Source: Patagioenas fasciata
Lineage: Eukaryota; Chordata; Aves; Columbiformes; Columbidae
NCBI RefSeq assembly: GCF_037038585.1
Contig: NC_092541.1
Location: forward strand, 1,373,445 to 1,437,444
DNA length: 64,000 nt
Reading direction: 5' to 3'
Part shown: in pieces, positions 43,801-56,862 of the stretch
How positions within the stretch are numbered: position 1 is the stretch's first letter
Layout of the letters: every line of letters starts with the position of its first letter
Translations under genes and position numbers: made by a program
The notes under the pieces: generated by a model
Database searches by the model: none
What the model saw: the letters and a program-made list of their open reading frames with translations, nothing else
Told to the model about the DNA's origin: nothing

Positions 43801-45592
43801 ACCAGATGGATCATCGGGCTCTGCGGCCACCGAAGGTGCTCAATTAATGATGACTCTGTAACAAACTAATTGATTATTAGTGCTGGCGTGCTGAGGTGCG
43901 CTCCCTGCAGCGGTGGTGGCGGCTGCTGGATGTGTCCTGTGACAACACGGATCACTGTGCCCTGGTCCCTGCCCCTCTCCATGGGTGTCACAGTTCCTCC
44001 TTGGGGACATGAGCTGCTTTTCCGTGGGGTGCTGGTGTGGCACCACGGCCATCAGCTCCCCCATCACTTCCCAGTCCCCTCTTTGTGCCGTTACATTGGT
44101 GCCAGCAGCAGCGTGTTTTGCTTTGCTGTTTGTGCCAAAGCATCTCAGATGAGGAAAGAGAGATCGTTGCTCAGGTGTCAAGAGGTTTGCAACTGCAAAT
44201 GCAGAGGGATAGATGCTGGTGGGGCTGCTGCCCTACACTGCCTAGGACTGGGTGTCGTGTTGTTGGAGCCTCCAGACACAAACAGATCCCTGCACAGCCC
44301 CATGTCCAGGGAGTGCTCAAGGCGGTGATTGCTACATGGGAGAAAGGAGCTCGGAGCTGCAGGGTAGCCCTGAGATTGCAAATCATGTCTGTGTGTGCAT
44401 GGAGCAGGGGGTTTGGTGCAAAACAGTATGGGACTGGGCTATGGTTGGGCCCTTAATCCGCTTGTCCAGTGTCACCTGTGTCAGAGGGGACCAGCTGGCA
44501 CTGGGGTGTCCTGGATGCCCCAGGACAGGCACAGGGTGCTCCTGGCCAGACACCGTGTGGCACCTCAGGTGCCCATCTGGCTGTCCCCATCGCTGCTGTC
44601 CTCTGCCCTGCCCCAAACTGGCTTTTGTCCCATCCTGGCTGGGTACCGGTGTGGTGGGGCAGTGCCTCAGTCTCCCCAGCTACCGGTGCCTTCCCTGTTC
44701 CTCCCCACGCCCAAAACCAAGAGCAATTTTAGCCGAGTACCCTCCCTGTGCAGGAGCCAGGCGCATGTGAAAGGCCCCGTCTCAGAGCAGGAAAGAGCCA
44801 CAAAGAGCCTATTTATGTAGCTGGCTCCTCGCAATGTTTTCAGACACAGCCCTCGCATGTTTTCCTAACAGCAACGCCTCCACCTCTCGCCAGCTGCCAG
44901 CACCGAGGAGCCTTTTGCCGCCATCCTCCGCTCGCGTCCCCGCGCACCGGGGGTCCCGGGTGGCCGCGGTGGGTGTTGGGGCGGCGCCGGGCGCGCAGGG
45001 ATGGGTGCGGGATGCGGGTGCTGTGCCTGGCTGCCTGGCGCTGAGCTGGCACACAGCAACGCTCCAGCTGCATCCTTGCAACGCGCGGGGCTGCAGCCAG
45101 CGTGGGCGCACGTGTGCTGGGGACAAAAGGAGGAGCGCGCTCCCCGCTCCCTATTTGGAGCACGTGCTGCTCCTCTTGGCTCCCATCCGCCCGGGAGCCA
45201 CGCTGGCCCCGGTGAGCTCTGGCTGCCGCGGTTCCCGGTGGGATGCCGACCCCAGCGCACGTCCCTGAGGCAGCTCCAGGACCGTGCCTTGGCTGCCTCC
45301 CCTGGTCCCGGTTGCAAGGGTGGCACCGTGCCCACGCATGGACACGCTCGGAGCCTTTGGCATGGATGGGCTGCGTTGTCTGGTGGTTGTGCATTCTGGA
45401 GGTGGACTTGCCAGCACCTCTTGCCTGGGGCCACCTCGTTGCTGTGTTTCCCATCACCTGAATTCGCTGGTGGGCACAGGGCTGTGTGTCACACCCGGCT
45501 GGAGGAACCACAGCTCCTGAGCTTCACCCTGGGGATGTCCGGCCTCTCATACAGCCACGGCTTCCGTGCTGCTCATCGGCCGTGCGCGGTGG

Positions 45593-45986
45593 TCACAGAA
45601 TTAGGGGATGGTTGTGGTTAAAGGGACCCCTGTGGATCCCCAGCCCTGCTCACGCAGGGTCCCAGAGCAGATCACACAGGATCCCAGGGGGGTTGAATGG
45701 CTCAGAGAAGGAGACTCCACACCCGCTCTGGGCAGCCTGGGCCAGGCTCTGGCACCGCAAAGGAAAGAAGTTTCTCCTCGTGTTCAGATGGAGCCTCCTG
45801 TGCTTCAGTCTGTGCCCGTTGCCCCTCACCCTGGCGCTGGGCACCACTGAGCAGAGTCTGGTCCATCCTGACACCCACCCTGAGATATTGATCCATTGAT
45901 CAGATCCCTCTCAGCTTCTCTTCCCCAGCTCAACAGCCCCAGCTCTCTCAGCCTTTTCCCACCAGACCCCTCAGCATCTTTGTAGC
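45593..45986 (-). mobile_element. CR1 LINE 3' fragment
   Basis: It starts with TCACAGAATTAGGGGATGG. It continues through AAGTTTCTCCTCGTGTTCAG, TGGAGCCTCCTGTGCTTCAG and CAGCTCTCTCAGCCTTTTCC, the reverse complement of a CR1 3' region. It is one of the longest CR1 pieces in the window (about 390 bp). The core is nearly identical to 58306-58560. Confidence 0.93.
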
Positions 45987-46639
45987 TTTGGGTCGGTGTG
46001 AGTTGTCCCCTCTGTGCCCAGGGGACAGTCAGGCAGCCCCTGCGGTGACAGGGCGGTGTGGGACACAGGTGAGCAGCAGAGGAGGGAGATCTTCCCCGTT
46101 TGGCGCGGTGTCGCAGTGCAGGTGCAGAACTGCATAGGGAAAGGGCACAGGCAAGATGTCACTAAGTCCCATCACCGGTCCCTCTTGCACCAGCTGAGCC
46201 TGGGGTGGAACCTGCATGTTCTGCTGACACAGAACCCGCCTGTTTTGCTGTTACGAACCTGCCCGGAGCCGCGGCCACAGTTCTGCTCGCAGCCCATGTC
46301 CACGTGTTTTCCATGGCAGGGAGACAAGCAACTTTTCATGAGTCCATTTACGAATTCCTTTCAAACAGGAAAGCTGACCCACTAGAGCTCATTAAATAAC
46401 GTTAACGGCACTGCCCAAATAAATATTAGAGCTGCCACCTGCGCTGCCGACCAACACTTGCTGCTTTCTGCCTTTCTCGGAGCAAAGGTTCCTCAGTTTA
46501 ATGGGACACACGTGCTGGTCTCCTGACACCGGTGACCTCTGCTGCAGCAAAGGGTGCTCACGCTGGGTTCCTGCAGCTCCATCCTGGCGCTGCAAAGCAG
46601 GGGAGCGAATCCTCGGCACGGGCTGCCGAGCTTGGAGAT

Positions 46640-46880
46640 AACCAAAGAAACCAAAGAGGTGACTAATTCAGGCCACGCTTATCAGTGAACTGATTAAAGC
46701 CCAGCTCTAAAACTCTTTTCCTTCAGTCCTGCAGCCAGCGAGTAATGTATAACTTCATTAGCCCATCTCCAGGAGACACTGAAAGACATGGACAACTAAT
46801 TATCATCTGTCCTGTTTAATCTCCCTGCCTGTCAGTGATGGCTTCCCGCAGACAAGTTGGTGTTTTAAGGCTTAAGCTGC
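46640..46880. other. Unique AT-rich island, candidate regulatory element
   Basis: The stretch contains CTAATTCAGG, CTTATCAGTG, CTGATTAAAG and CAACTAATTATCATC, i.e. closely packed homeodomain (TAATTA) and GATA-type cores. It is CpG-poor and has no recognised repeat. Function is inferred only. Confidence 0.35.
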
Positions 46881-47294
46881 GGCTTAAGGTCAGCACTCCT
46901 GCAGTTTAGGTCCATGGAGGGACCCTGGAATCCACATCCCTCTTGGGGGACCCCTCAGCAGCATCTCCTGGTCCTTGCTGCCACCGCCGTGCTGTGTCAC
47001 CCCCGGGATGTGGGACCACCCTGAGCAGGCTGGGGCTCGAGGGGCTGACAAGTGGCAGGATCCAGTGTGGGTTGGGAAAAACCTCCAAAATGTCTGTAAA
47101 CAAATAGAATAGTGCAAAACCAACCTCAGATGGAGGGATTGCTGTTGCTCATCTGAAGCAGCAAGCGCTGGCTGTGCGGTCCCTCTCCAGCCCAGGTGTG
47201 ACTGGGGGGATGCAGAAGTGAGGAATGGGTTTGGACCCTGGTTTCTGGCTCCTGTCCTCCCCACGGCTCCGACGCTGCCGTGCTTTGCCTTCCT

Positions 47295-47343
47295 CAGACC
47301 CAGCCTTAGACTCAGACCCAGCCTTAGACTCAGACCCAGCCTT
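47295..47343. repeat. 18-bp tandem repeat, under three copies
   Basis: CAGACCCAGCCTTAGACT is present twice exactly and once in part. Confidence 0.9.
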
Positions 47344-50300
47344 CCCGCTGGTGTTGCCACCTTGGCCGTGTCCCCCAAGCGGGTACCAAAGCCCCACTGA
47401 TGCTCCGCAGCCCCGAGGACGACAGCAGCAGCTCCCAGGGGTCCAGCCCACACAGCACCGCCTCAGATCCCACTCCCTAATTACTCTGCAGAAAGCATTC
47501 CTCACAAGTTTCTTTCAGAAGAAACGGTAAGCACAGCCTTTGATTTATCCCTCTTTTTCCTTTCTTCCTTCTTTTTTCTTCTCCCTTCCCACCTCAAATG
47601 AAGAAACCCTTTTGATCACGCCGGGTTCAGACCCCGTAACAAGCATCCCTGTTTGTATTGTGGGCTTGTCAGCGCGATAACATGACAACGTGTCTCCTCA
47701 TCATCTCGCACACAATGAATTATTTCTTCCACTCTTCCTTTGTACCGTCTCCAGGATAAATTACTGCTTCCAGTGTTAGCAGATGGGCTCGTCAACCACT
47801 GAAGCATCCTTAAACTCTGAGATTATACGCTGCCCAGCACGGAGCGCCGGCCACCGCGGCCAACCGGGGCTTGTGTGGGGAATTGTCAGCCTGGCTTGAA
47901 AGCAAATTGCTTCGCCAATTTATTTTCTTTCCTGCGTGTGAATGTATTTTTCTTAAAGGGATGCTGTCACGTTAAATATGGAACTGCCAACTGCAGGCAT
48001 TAAAAAATCATGGGTCGTCCCATTTTCCTTCCTCCCACTCTAAATTCTAAGAAAACAATAAATCCGGGGCTCTTTTGACTTGTCAGCTGCCTTTCAGCTC
48101 AAGGTGTTTTTTCAAGCTCTTGCCGGCAGTCGGGAGGTTCGGGAACTTCAGAGTGGTAAATAAATGTACCCCAGATTTGTCATTGAACTCGTGCTCGTCA
48201 TTAAACCCCATCCTGCTGCCTGGACTCTGTGTCACCTCTGCAGAAAATCCTCCCCCAGCCTTTACCTGTGTGCATTTCAATCCCGGCGTGGGCGGTCGTG
48301 GAAGGTTCGGGAGGCAGAAGTAACGCAAACTCTCTTGCTAGCCTTCAGTTTTTAATAAAAATATCGATCAAAGCTGTGTTTTAATGGCAGGCTAATGGGT
48401 CAGTAGGGCTCAGCTTATTCACTGCCCTCCGAACCGCTTGAGCTGCACTGCGTGGGCTCCAGAGCCTCCTCCAGGAGATCAGGTGCTTGAGAGCTCTGAT
48501 TTTAATAAAGCCCTGGGCTTGTTTTGCTGGACCGATGCGAAGCATTACATGGATTTAAACAGATCCTGTTGCAAATATCTTTATCTGATACCCCTGCAAT
48601 GACTGCATTTCAAATGTCACTTGCTTAGCACCATGAAATATTTAATTTAGGTTGTAACGGAGTAGCTTGCAAGAGCTCCGACTTCAATTGGTCTCCCGCG
48701 TTCGTCAGCAGCTCCCCACAAACATGCTTAAAAGCCCGTTTCTGCCCCAAAAAGCTGCTGATCTAGATGTGGGAGTGGGGGGAGCCCCTGCTGTGGGTCA
48801 GTGCTGGGTGCTCGTCTGTTTGCTGTAAGTTACGCTGGGTGGGTGTCCCCACGGGACACGTGTGGGTGGGGGGGACGTGACAGCCGCAGGCGCCGTCTCA
48901 GCGCGCCGGGGGTTTGGAGTAGGTGGCTCTGCCCTCATCGCTGTGCTAATCACAAGAAACCCGAAGGATCTGGTGATCTGGGAGCGCCGTGCCGGGCGGC
49001 GCTGAGCCGGGAGGGGAACAGCAGCCGGGCGGGATGGGTGATGAATCGCTGGCGCCTCAGTCTTTCCTCTCCCGCTGCTCCCTTACGCTGCGCAAACATT
49101 TACAGCTGAACCCCTGGGGACAAAATATCAGCCTCCCCGCCTCGCTTTGCGTTGCTTTCTCTTCCCTCTGCTGGGGTGGGGGTGGTGGGTCCCGCTGGGA
49201 GCCCACCCTGGGGTGCAATGGGGCCGGTTGGGTGCGTGCCCAGGACAGTGAGCTCCCTGCACCCGGAGCCATCTCATCTATCATTCTAAAAAGACACAAC
49301 CCATGTGTCCTGCCTGCCCTGCATTTTCTCTCTCGTTTGGTCCCTGCTGAAGCTGGTTAATCAACTTGTGAGGAACCGAGGGGCTGCAGGACCCTGGGGT
49401 GGGAACTGAGGCACTTCCCGGGGTTTGGTTCCTGGGGCGGATGGGCACGTTCTCTGCGTCGCTGCAGGAAAGCAGCGTTGTACCCTCCACGGCATCTCCT
49501 TCGGTTCGGGTTTTAGCTGTCCTGGCTGTTCGGGACTGAGATCTGAGATCTGCTGACTCAGGGGACACGCAGCCTGCGGCGTCGATGATCTCTGGTGTGC
49601 AAACCAGAGGACAAGCACAGCAGCATCACTGTGCCCGCGCGATGCCCTCTGCATGCCCCGGAGCTGCAGGATGTCCCACTGCCCTTCAGCAGGGATAAGG
49701 AGGACCCTGGGGGGACATCTAAGGGTAAAACCCAGCCTGAGTGTTTGGGGGGATCAGTTCTGAGGTTTAAGGATGGTCTGAGCCCCCCGGTCCCTGTGCC
49801 AGGAGCCACCACGCGGCCCTGAGCTCTTTGGGAGCGGCTGGCTTGCGCTAATCCTTGCTCTGACAACGGGTGGTTTATGCACTGATCCTAAAAAGCGCCT
49901 TGCTCGGGCATTAGCGGAACATATGTCAGAGTTTGGGGGGGCAGAGAGGGCTGGTCTGGTGTATTATGAAATGCTGAAAGCAACGCGGGCATGGCCAGGG
50001 CTCTGTGGTCTGTCTGCTCAGCTCTTAGTCTGGCACAGCAGAGCATCTGATGCTGTGCCGGGTCTCCCGGGCCACCTCCATTGCCGGGGGTTGAGCACCC
50101 ATCTGCTCCCCACACCCCGGGCCGGTTGCCTTCACATCCCTCTCCCAGTGCCTCTTTATGGATCTGCACGGGGCATTTTTTGTGTCCGAGCTCAGCGGGA
50201 GCTCCCCCGTCTCCCTGCTCCCTGGCAGCAGGTGCATTCGCCCGCTTTCGGCTCACAGCAGCTCCTCCTGCCAGCTGGCGCCGGCTTCCCCGCATGACAC

Positions 50301-51984
50301 TGGGGCTCTTTGGAAACTTTGCTGAGCTGCAGGCACCCCACTCGTCCTCAGCCCGGGCTCCCGGCTGCTGATGAGGGCTGATTTAGTGGCGACCGAACCG
50401 CATTTGAAGTGCTCCCTTGAAATGTGAGCCAAGTGTCGGCAGCTCTCCGGGCGTAGGGGTGTCTGCGGTGCTCTGACGGCCACGGCACACAGGCAGGACC
50501 GGGCTTGGTGGCAGCAAAGGGCTCGGTGAGCAGGTAAGAGCGTCCCCACGCTGAGCTGGGGCACCAGGTGTTGCCTCTTTGGTGTAACTTCATCCTGAAC
50601 CCAAATGGGTGGGTGGGCTGGAAATCACAGTTGCCTCCCCCCAGCTGGGCTCTTCTGTGCCCCATAGGGGTTTGTGGGTCCCCAAGGGGCCTGGGGGGTG
50701 ACCACAGCTGCAGATCCTTAGTGCAAATACCCCCCTCCGCCCTCTATGCATGGCAGTGATGGGATCACAGAGCTGCTCCGTGGCTCGAACTGCCCCTCTG
50801 CTGAGATTTGCACCTCCCAGCATGGTATAACTATTGGCTAATTGGCACAATCAAGCCCATTTTAACGGGGTTGTGCTATCAGCTGGGATGGCAAATTTCA
50901 GTAGAAGGCAGCAAACTGAGCCAGCAGTGAGATGCAGTGATTTGAGTGGTGCTGGGGCAAGAGTTTGTGGTGTTTTCTGGCTTTCCTGTGGGTCCTTGTA
51001 AATGCAAATGGGGCCACTGTGAATAAGGTTGTTGTGTGAGGGGTTCAAGTGAGTTTTGTGAGACTTTCCTACTAATTCTTATACTTCCATTGCTTTTATT
51101 TGCTATTACCTGCACTCAAGCAGAGATACAGGAAGCTGGTTTGGTGATACAGAGTCATGTGAACTCAAATCAGACTTTTTTGTTTTAGATTTCATGCTCT
51201 TTTATCGAGTTCATCCAGATTTTAGGTCCGGGTGGTGTTTTCCTTGATTCCATGTTGCTGAATGGGATGGATCTTCAGATTAGAAATGTTGGTGCCGCTT
51301 CAGCTCTGTGGCAAAGGTGGTTTTATTATATTAATTATTATATTAATACTTGGGTGGAGGTTCAGGCCCCATGTGTTTGATCTGGTGTTCAGATCCCATA
51401 AAAGCCCCACGGACACAAATTGGTGCTGGTGGCAGGAGGGAACCTGAGCATTTTCTGCACGCAAACCTGTTTTCCCTGCTAAAAAGCAGCTATTTGGGGA
51501 TTTTTGGGGGGCTGTAGCGTGGAAGGTGGGTGGCTGCATGACCTCTGCCACGTGCCCTGAGCTCCAGCTCCTTCTTTGCAAGGCTGAGGGTGCGTAAATG
51601 TGTCAGCACGCTGCAGATGGCTGCTGGCATGGCCTCTGCTATTCCCCCCGTGCCTCCCTGCTGGCATAGGGGCTGCTGTCACCCACAAGCCCCTGGCTGC
51701 CCAGCAGAAGGTGGCCAAGTGTGGCACAAAGGACTGGTCACCGAGATGTGACCGTCCCCAGGTGATGGAGCGTGTTGGCACGGAGCCTGTGTAATGATTT
51801 AAAGTTGCTGAAGAGTTTGGTTTGCGTTTAGGAGGTGAAGTAAAGGTTGTCCCGGTGTGGGGCTGTGTCAAAAACTCAGCTGCTGGTCACACAGGGATGT
51901 CCCCTGCGGAGGGGACCAAGCCTGGGTTCTGCAAAGGGAACCTGGGGGTAGTGGGGTTTGTCGCCTCACTACAAGGTTTGGGCT

Positions 51985-52080
51985 CCTTGCTACAAGAAAG
52001 ACCTTGAGGTGCTGGAGTGAGTTCAGAAAAGGGAACGGGGCCGGAGCACAAGTGTGATTGGGACCCCTGGGGAGGAACAG
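51985..52080 (+). mobile_element. CR1 LINE internal fragment
   Basis: GAAAGACCTTGAGGTGCTGG, AGTGAGTTCAGAAAAGGGAA and CGGAGCACAAGTGTGATTGG match the 5' part of the CR1 copy at 21548-21640. The normal 3' tail is absent, so it is cut at both ends. Confidence 0.8.
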
Positions 52081-53845
52081 GGCTGTGGAGCTGGGGTGCG
52101 GTGACCCTGTGTTTCATGCTGGGTTTGGCTCAGAGCACCTGAGTCACCCTGGGGACGTGGGGGTGTCCCCTAACCTTTGCTGTGCCTCAGTTTCCCTCCT
52201 GTGAAAGGGGGTAACAGCCCCCAAAAGACCCTCAGTGCTTGGCTGAAAAGGTGAAATCCACCCCAAAGCAGCTGTTGGTCTGGGAGCCGTGGATCCTCAC
52301 AGTGACCTGTCCCAGGCACAAATGGCCAAATTTATGGTCCCGATACCTGAGAAGCAGAACAGGCACAGTGGAAATTGAGTGAATGAAGTGTGTGTGTGCA
52401 ATTAGGAGAGACCTTTTAAACACTGTGACAAGAGCCCGCACAGGGACCCTCAGTCTAATCAAAGCAACAGCAGTTCCTTTTTTAAGACGGGGGAGACTTT
52501 TGGGATACTTTGTCCACATAATGTTCCAATTTTAACTCCGCATCCCGGGATGTAATTGCTTTAAAAATACCCGGGGAGGGGGAGGATGCAAAGGGCACCC
52601 GGGGACCCGCGGCTGCTGGCGCGTCCCCACCAGCGCTCCGGGTGTCCCGCTGCGTCCCGAGGCCCCGGTTCACATTCCTGCTGCCGATCAGCTCCCAGAT
52701 CTGCTTTCTGGCCGCTCAGCTAATGGTTATTCTGGTAAAGGGACTCTACCCGGGGTCCTGCAGGACTCCCTGCTCATCTGAGTGTGATCCGGCATCGGTC
52801 GCGGTGAGTTTTGGCGAGTGACCGCGAATGATGCGGTTTGGTTGGACGGGGCAGCTCTGCCGCTCTCGGTGCAGCGCAGCTCCGTGCGCCAAGTCCGGGA
52901 GATCTCATTTGAAAAACATCAGCTGGTTTTTTCATTACCAAACAAAATTTAGGGGGTTTTAGCCTTTCAGGACTGGGCGATGGTTTTTGTTTGCATTTCA
53001 ACGTTGGAGCATGGTGGGCAGGTTCTGCCCCATCCCCACGCGCAAACTGAGCAAAAATGATGTTAATTCAGGAGATGGTGACACAAGTGCTGCAGTGGGA
53101 TCCCTTGGGGTGACACTCTGCTTGTGAATTAAGGAAAATGGGGGTGCAGACAGGGCTGCCCCCCAACCCCGACTTTCACCTCAGGCTCAATGAACAGCTC
53201 GTGGAAAAAAACCTCCTGTTACTTTTTGCTAAATATAACTTTTCAGGGTGATGTTTGTTGTCACCTCCAAGGGAGCAAAACGGCTCCGGCGCCTCGGAGG
53301 TGCCAGAACCCGCTGAGATCGGGGCGTTCGCTGCACGTTAGGGGAGGACAGACCCGGGGGGGCTTTCTGGGGTCCCTCCTTGGAGTGGGACCCCCGTTCC
53401 CATCCATCGTGGAGCGTCTGCGCCCCCGCGGGGCCGCGGCCGGGGCTGCAGCGCCCGGTGCCGCCCCCGCCACGCTCCGGGCGCTTCAATTTTCGCTTTC
53501 CTGCAATTCCCGTTGAATTTCTCACCTGTGGAGGTGGTTGCCATCCCGGCTCTGCCTTGGGCCAACCTACAGGGCTGTCCGGGAGAGGGAAACAGGCGTT
53601 AAGCGACACGAGGAGTATCGCCTGGTGCTAGAAACTTGGAAGAAGTGGGGTGTTCCCTGCTCCAGCGGAACCTCCTAGGAATTGCTGCTCATGTCGTCTT
53701 GCCTAACGCGACTCCTTGCAGAGATGCAAACGCTGCTGCTTTTGCTCAGTCTTCCTCCATATCCAGCAGCATGGCACCTGTGCTGGGTTTTCCCATCTCG
53801 CCAGGTCCTTCTGTCCTCACGGTGGGTCTGTCCTTCCTCCCGCAG
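52081..53845 (+). other. Presumed ZNF385C intron before the first coding exon
   Basis: No exon was recognised. The last 30 bp form a good acceptor (CTGTCCTTCCTCCCGCAG) ending at 53845. A GC-rich stretch at 53270-53480 is CpG-dense and could be a third promoter-like island. Confidence 0.5.
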
Positions 53846-54094
53846 GCATGAAGCGACCGCTGAGCCCGTCTCCCAGCCCTGAGAGCGGGGTCCGGCTGGT
53901 GGAGGCAGCCAGCTGCCCGCCCGGCCAGCCCGAGCAGCGCATGAAACGGGAGAAGAAGCACCAGTCGTTCACCCTCTGCGAGGTCTGCAACATCCAGCTC
54001 AACTCGGCCACGCAGGCGCAGATCCACTACAACGGCAAGTCCCACCAGAAGCGCCTCAAGCAGCTCAACAAGGGCAAGATGCCGGCAACCCAAG
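53846..54094 (+). CDS. ZNF385C: ZNF385C, exon with start codon and first zinc finger (gene continues past the window)
   Basis: The exon has an acceptor at 53844-53845 and donor GTAGGA at 54095. The ATG at 53848 gives 82 codons plus one base: MKRPLSPSPSPESG..., a basic EQRMKREKKHQ, then a zinc finger. The finger FTLCEVCNIQLNSATQAQIH has spacing C-x2-C-x12-H-x5-H (H at YNGKSH), the U1/matrin-like type seen in the ZNF385 family, which binds RNA or DNA. C was chosen over A, B and D because in human ZNF385C is the neighbour of DHX58 and KAT2A. An in-frame ATG exists further left at 53716 but lies before the acceptor. Later exons with the other fingers were not found up to 64000, so most of the gene is off the right edge. 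Confidence 0.85.
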
Positions 54095-56029
54095 GTAGGA
54101 GCCCACCCGTCAGGTTGAGGTTGCCCAAAGGTTGTCTTTGCTCTGGGAATGGCTGCTCCGCTGGATTTGTGGGATGTTTGGGAATGATGCGTTGTGTTCT
54201 TGGTGTCTGAGCTTCGGGGGCTTCCCCACCCCACTGGTGTTGCTGGTCTTCAAGTGGTTTTGGGACCTGAGAGCCCACGGTGCTGCGCTGGACAGATGGA
54301 CACACGTGGGTCTGTCTGTGTGCAAGTGCGTTTGATGGTGCTCTGTGTCTTCATGAGCATCTTTTTGGGTTTCTGTAGATGACTTTCCATAGATGCAGAT
54401 GGGATGAGCACATCCAAGGATGGGGTGGCTGTTGGTTTCTGGGTTCCTGGCCACCTGCTTTCCAGGTGCCACCATGTCCCTGTCCCTCCTGTTGCGTGCG
54501 TCTCCTGTAACTGTGGTGAGTTTGGCTGTTGTTGACTCAAAATGCTGGTCAGATCTTAGTGCTGAGGGTTAGAGATGGACCGCTACAAAGCTCTCGGATG
54601 ACGTTTTCAGATATGGTTGAAGGTTTTGTTGGAAACTATGATCTGAAGAGAGCAGCTCAGCATCATCCCTGTGGCAGATTTGATGTCCGCTTGATGCTGC
54701 TATCACCTCTGGGAGGTGCAGAGCCGCGTATTAACCGGTGCAGCCCAAGGAAGGAGCGCATCCTCCCACGGCTGGGCAAAGTTTGACTGAACCAAATCTC
54801 TGCCTTCCTGCCTGTTTTCTTTCCCCAAATATCCCCCTTTGTTTTCTGAGGACGCTTTCTGAGGGTACAAGAAGGGTTGGTACTTATCTCCAGGGGCTGG
54901 GTGCTCCTGGCCCCTCATCCATCAGCCTGGCAGGGTGCTGGCACCCCCGCTTTGCTCTGCCCTCTGGGCCATTGGTTGGCATTTCCCTGGCTGGGAAATC
55001 TGCTGCAGATTTGCTTCTGCATCAAGGCAGGGAAACGTGCCCGCAAATGTCACCCTGCGACGACCAGCAGACCTTCGTTTGCAAGGGTTTGCGTGGTATT
55101 AACCGCAAAACAAGGGAGTTTGTGCTTCCCGGGGCTGGTGCAGATGTGTGTCCCCAACCTGGTGTCCAGGGTCAGCGCTTCCCCTGGGAGCCCATTTCTT
55201 TTTGATGGGGCTGTGCCCCCTGTGCCTGCTCCACGGGGAGGGGGAATCCAGGGGTGACCCCCTTTGAGCTGCAGGGAGCAGCCGACTCGTTAACTGCCCT
55301 CCTTTCCTTACACACTAATTACAAGGTGGATTAATGAGCTGAGGTCTCCAAAGCGCTTTGTAGCTAATTGATGCTTTTATGTGGTGTGAGGGTGATGAGA
55401 AGTCGAGGGGATGGGGAAAGGGCAGGAAAACGCTGGAATCCTGTAAAACAGCGCATTTGGTGCCAGCCCCTTGCTCCGGGCACCCTGAGCCTCCTCTGCC
55501 CTTCGCTGAGCTGTCCCCCAAGGAGCTGCTCTGGAGCCCGGTCCCGGTTTTGTCAGGAAATATTTGTTTAATAACATCTGAAGGCTTGGCAGGCAAATCC
55601 CCAATGCTTTTGCAAACAGCAAAGCAGCAGCGAATCGCAGGGTGGTGAAACCTGTGTTCATCCCCCCCGCTCAGGTCCTCTTTGCAGGATGGGTGCTCAT
55701 GGCAGCATCACATACGTGTCCAATGTGTGGGGACCGAGGTGGCTGTGCTCGGTGTCACCAGTGCCCTCATTGCTGGGCTCACTGGTGGCTCCTGGTACAT
55801 CTGGACTGGGGGGTCTGGGGTACAAACCCGGACCCGTCGCCCCCTTCCAGCACTTTCCATCCTGCTGAACACCCGATTTCCAGGGAAGTGCTGATGGGAC
55901 CTGGCTCACAGCTGGGTCAGGAGGGTGCTTGTCCCCTGAAACCAGGAGGGTGCTGTGGTCAATGCCCTGGCAGACCCAGGGATCAGTCTGTATAAATACC
56001 TGCTCTTGCTAGAGCCGGGCCAGGCTGGA

Positions 56030-56210
56030 GCCATAAATTCCTATCATGGCAATGGTCACCCGTATGCCAAATCCTGCCCTCCCTGGTGGTGGTTTTATTT
56101 GAGCAAGGCCTGGGATATGCAAAGGAGCCGCTCTGTTTATCGTTTACTGACAGATGGAAATATTGCCTGCTATTTTAATGAGAACAGGGCCCATAAATTC
56201 CAGCCTGCAG
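56030..56210. other. Unique island with octamer-like and E-box motifs
   Basis: The stretch includes GGGATATGCAAAGGAG (POU/octamer-like), TTTATCGTTTACTGACAGATGG (split here as TTTATCGTTTAC and CAGATGG) and two CATAAATTCC segments about 165 bp apart. CpG-poor, no repeat recognised. A candidate intronic enhancer only. Confidence 0.35.
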
Positions 56211-56343
56211 CTTCCAGATTCTCCCCCCGGACCGGTCGTGGCTCAATGGGAGCCTGTCCAGGGATGCGTGTCCTACTGAGCCAAAGAATCCCGGAGCACG
56301 CGAGCGTGCTCTTTGTACATCTGCACCGTCCCTGACCTCGCCG

Positions 56344-56428
56344 GCGGCCGGGGCTCCAGCAGGCGGCCGGGGCTCCAGCAGGCGGCCGGGGCTCCAGCAG
56401 GCGGCCGGGGCTCCAGCAGGCGGCCGTG
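56344..56428. repeat. 19-bp GC-rich minisatellite
   Basis: Four exact GCGGCCGGGGCTCCAGCAG units are followed by a partial fifth. Exact identity between units suggests recent expansion. CpG-rich. Confidence 0.93.
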
Positions 56429-56862
56429 GCCCTGGGGCTTTGCTGCGCTGGCAGCCTCCTGCACGCCTTGCTCTGGTGTTCAAGGTGACGTTGGCTTCTG
56501 CTCGCGCAGGGCTGCGATTTGCTTATGTGGGGAAATTGCAGATGGCATCCGCTCCCCTCGTCCCTCCTGTCCCCCCCGTGGGGATGCGGGGCCGGTGCAG
56601 GACGCTGCTCCTGCCGCAGCCTCCGACCTTCTCCCCTGGTTGAAAATGTCATTCCCAGCTTTGTCACTGGCATCATTTCCTGAGGCGGGGGCACGTGGCT
56701 GTGCATCACAAATTAGGGCCAAGAACCGGTTGGTGTGATGAACACGTCCCCTCTGCACCGGTCACAGTGTGTGATGCCAGCACTGTGGCTGCTGTGTCAC
56801 CTGTGCTGGGAGAGGGGCTGACCCCCCATAGCCGACCATCCCCTGCTGCTGAGAGCAGGGAG

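Larger units (their letters stand above)
37001..45592. other. Noncoding region, middle part
   Basis: No gene was recognised on either strand. Contents include a pentanucleotide microsatellite, two CR1 pieces and AT-rich unique stretches at about 39820-40050 and 42050-42480. The remainder is GC-rich unique DNA. Confidence 0.5.
45987..51984. other. Noncoding region, middle-right part
   Basis: No gene was recognised. AT-rich unique islands lie at about 46370-46880, 47510-48120, 48330-48700 and 51100-51400. A three-copy 18-bp repeat lies at 47295-47343. Other DNA is GC-rich and unique. Confidence 0.5.

Noticed and set aside
53716-53847. Upstream in-frame start for the ZNF385C exon
   Set aside because: The added codons lie before a strong splice acceptor (CCTCCCGCAG ending at 53845) and have no similarity to the family. 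The ATG at 53848 gives the expected MKRPLSPSPS start.
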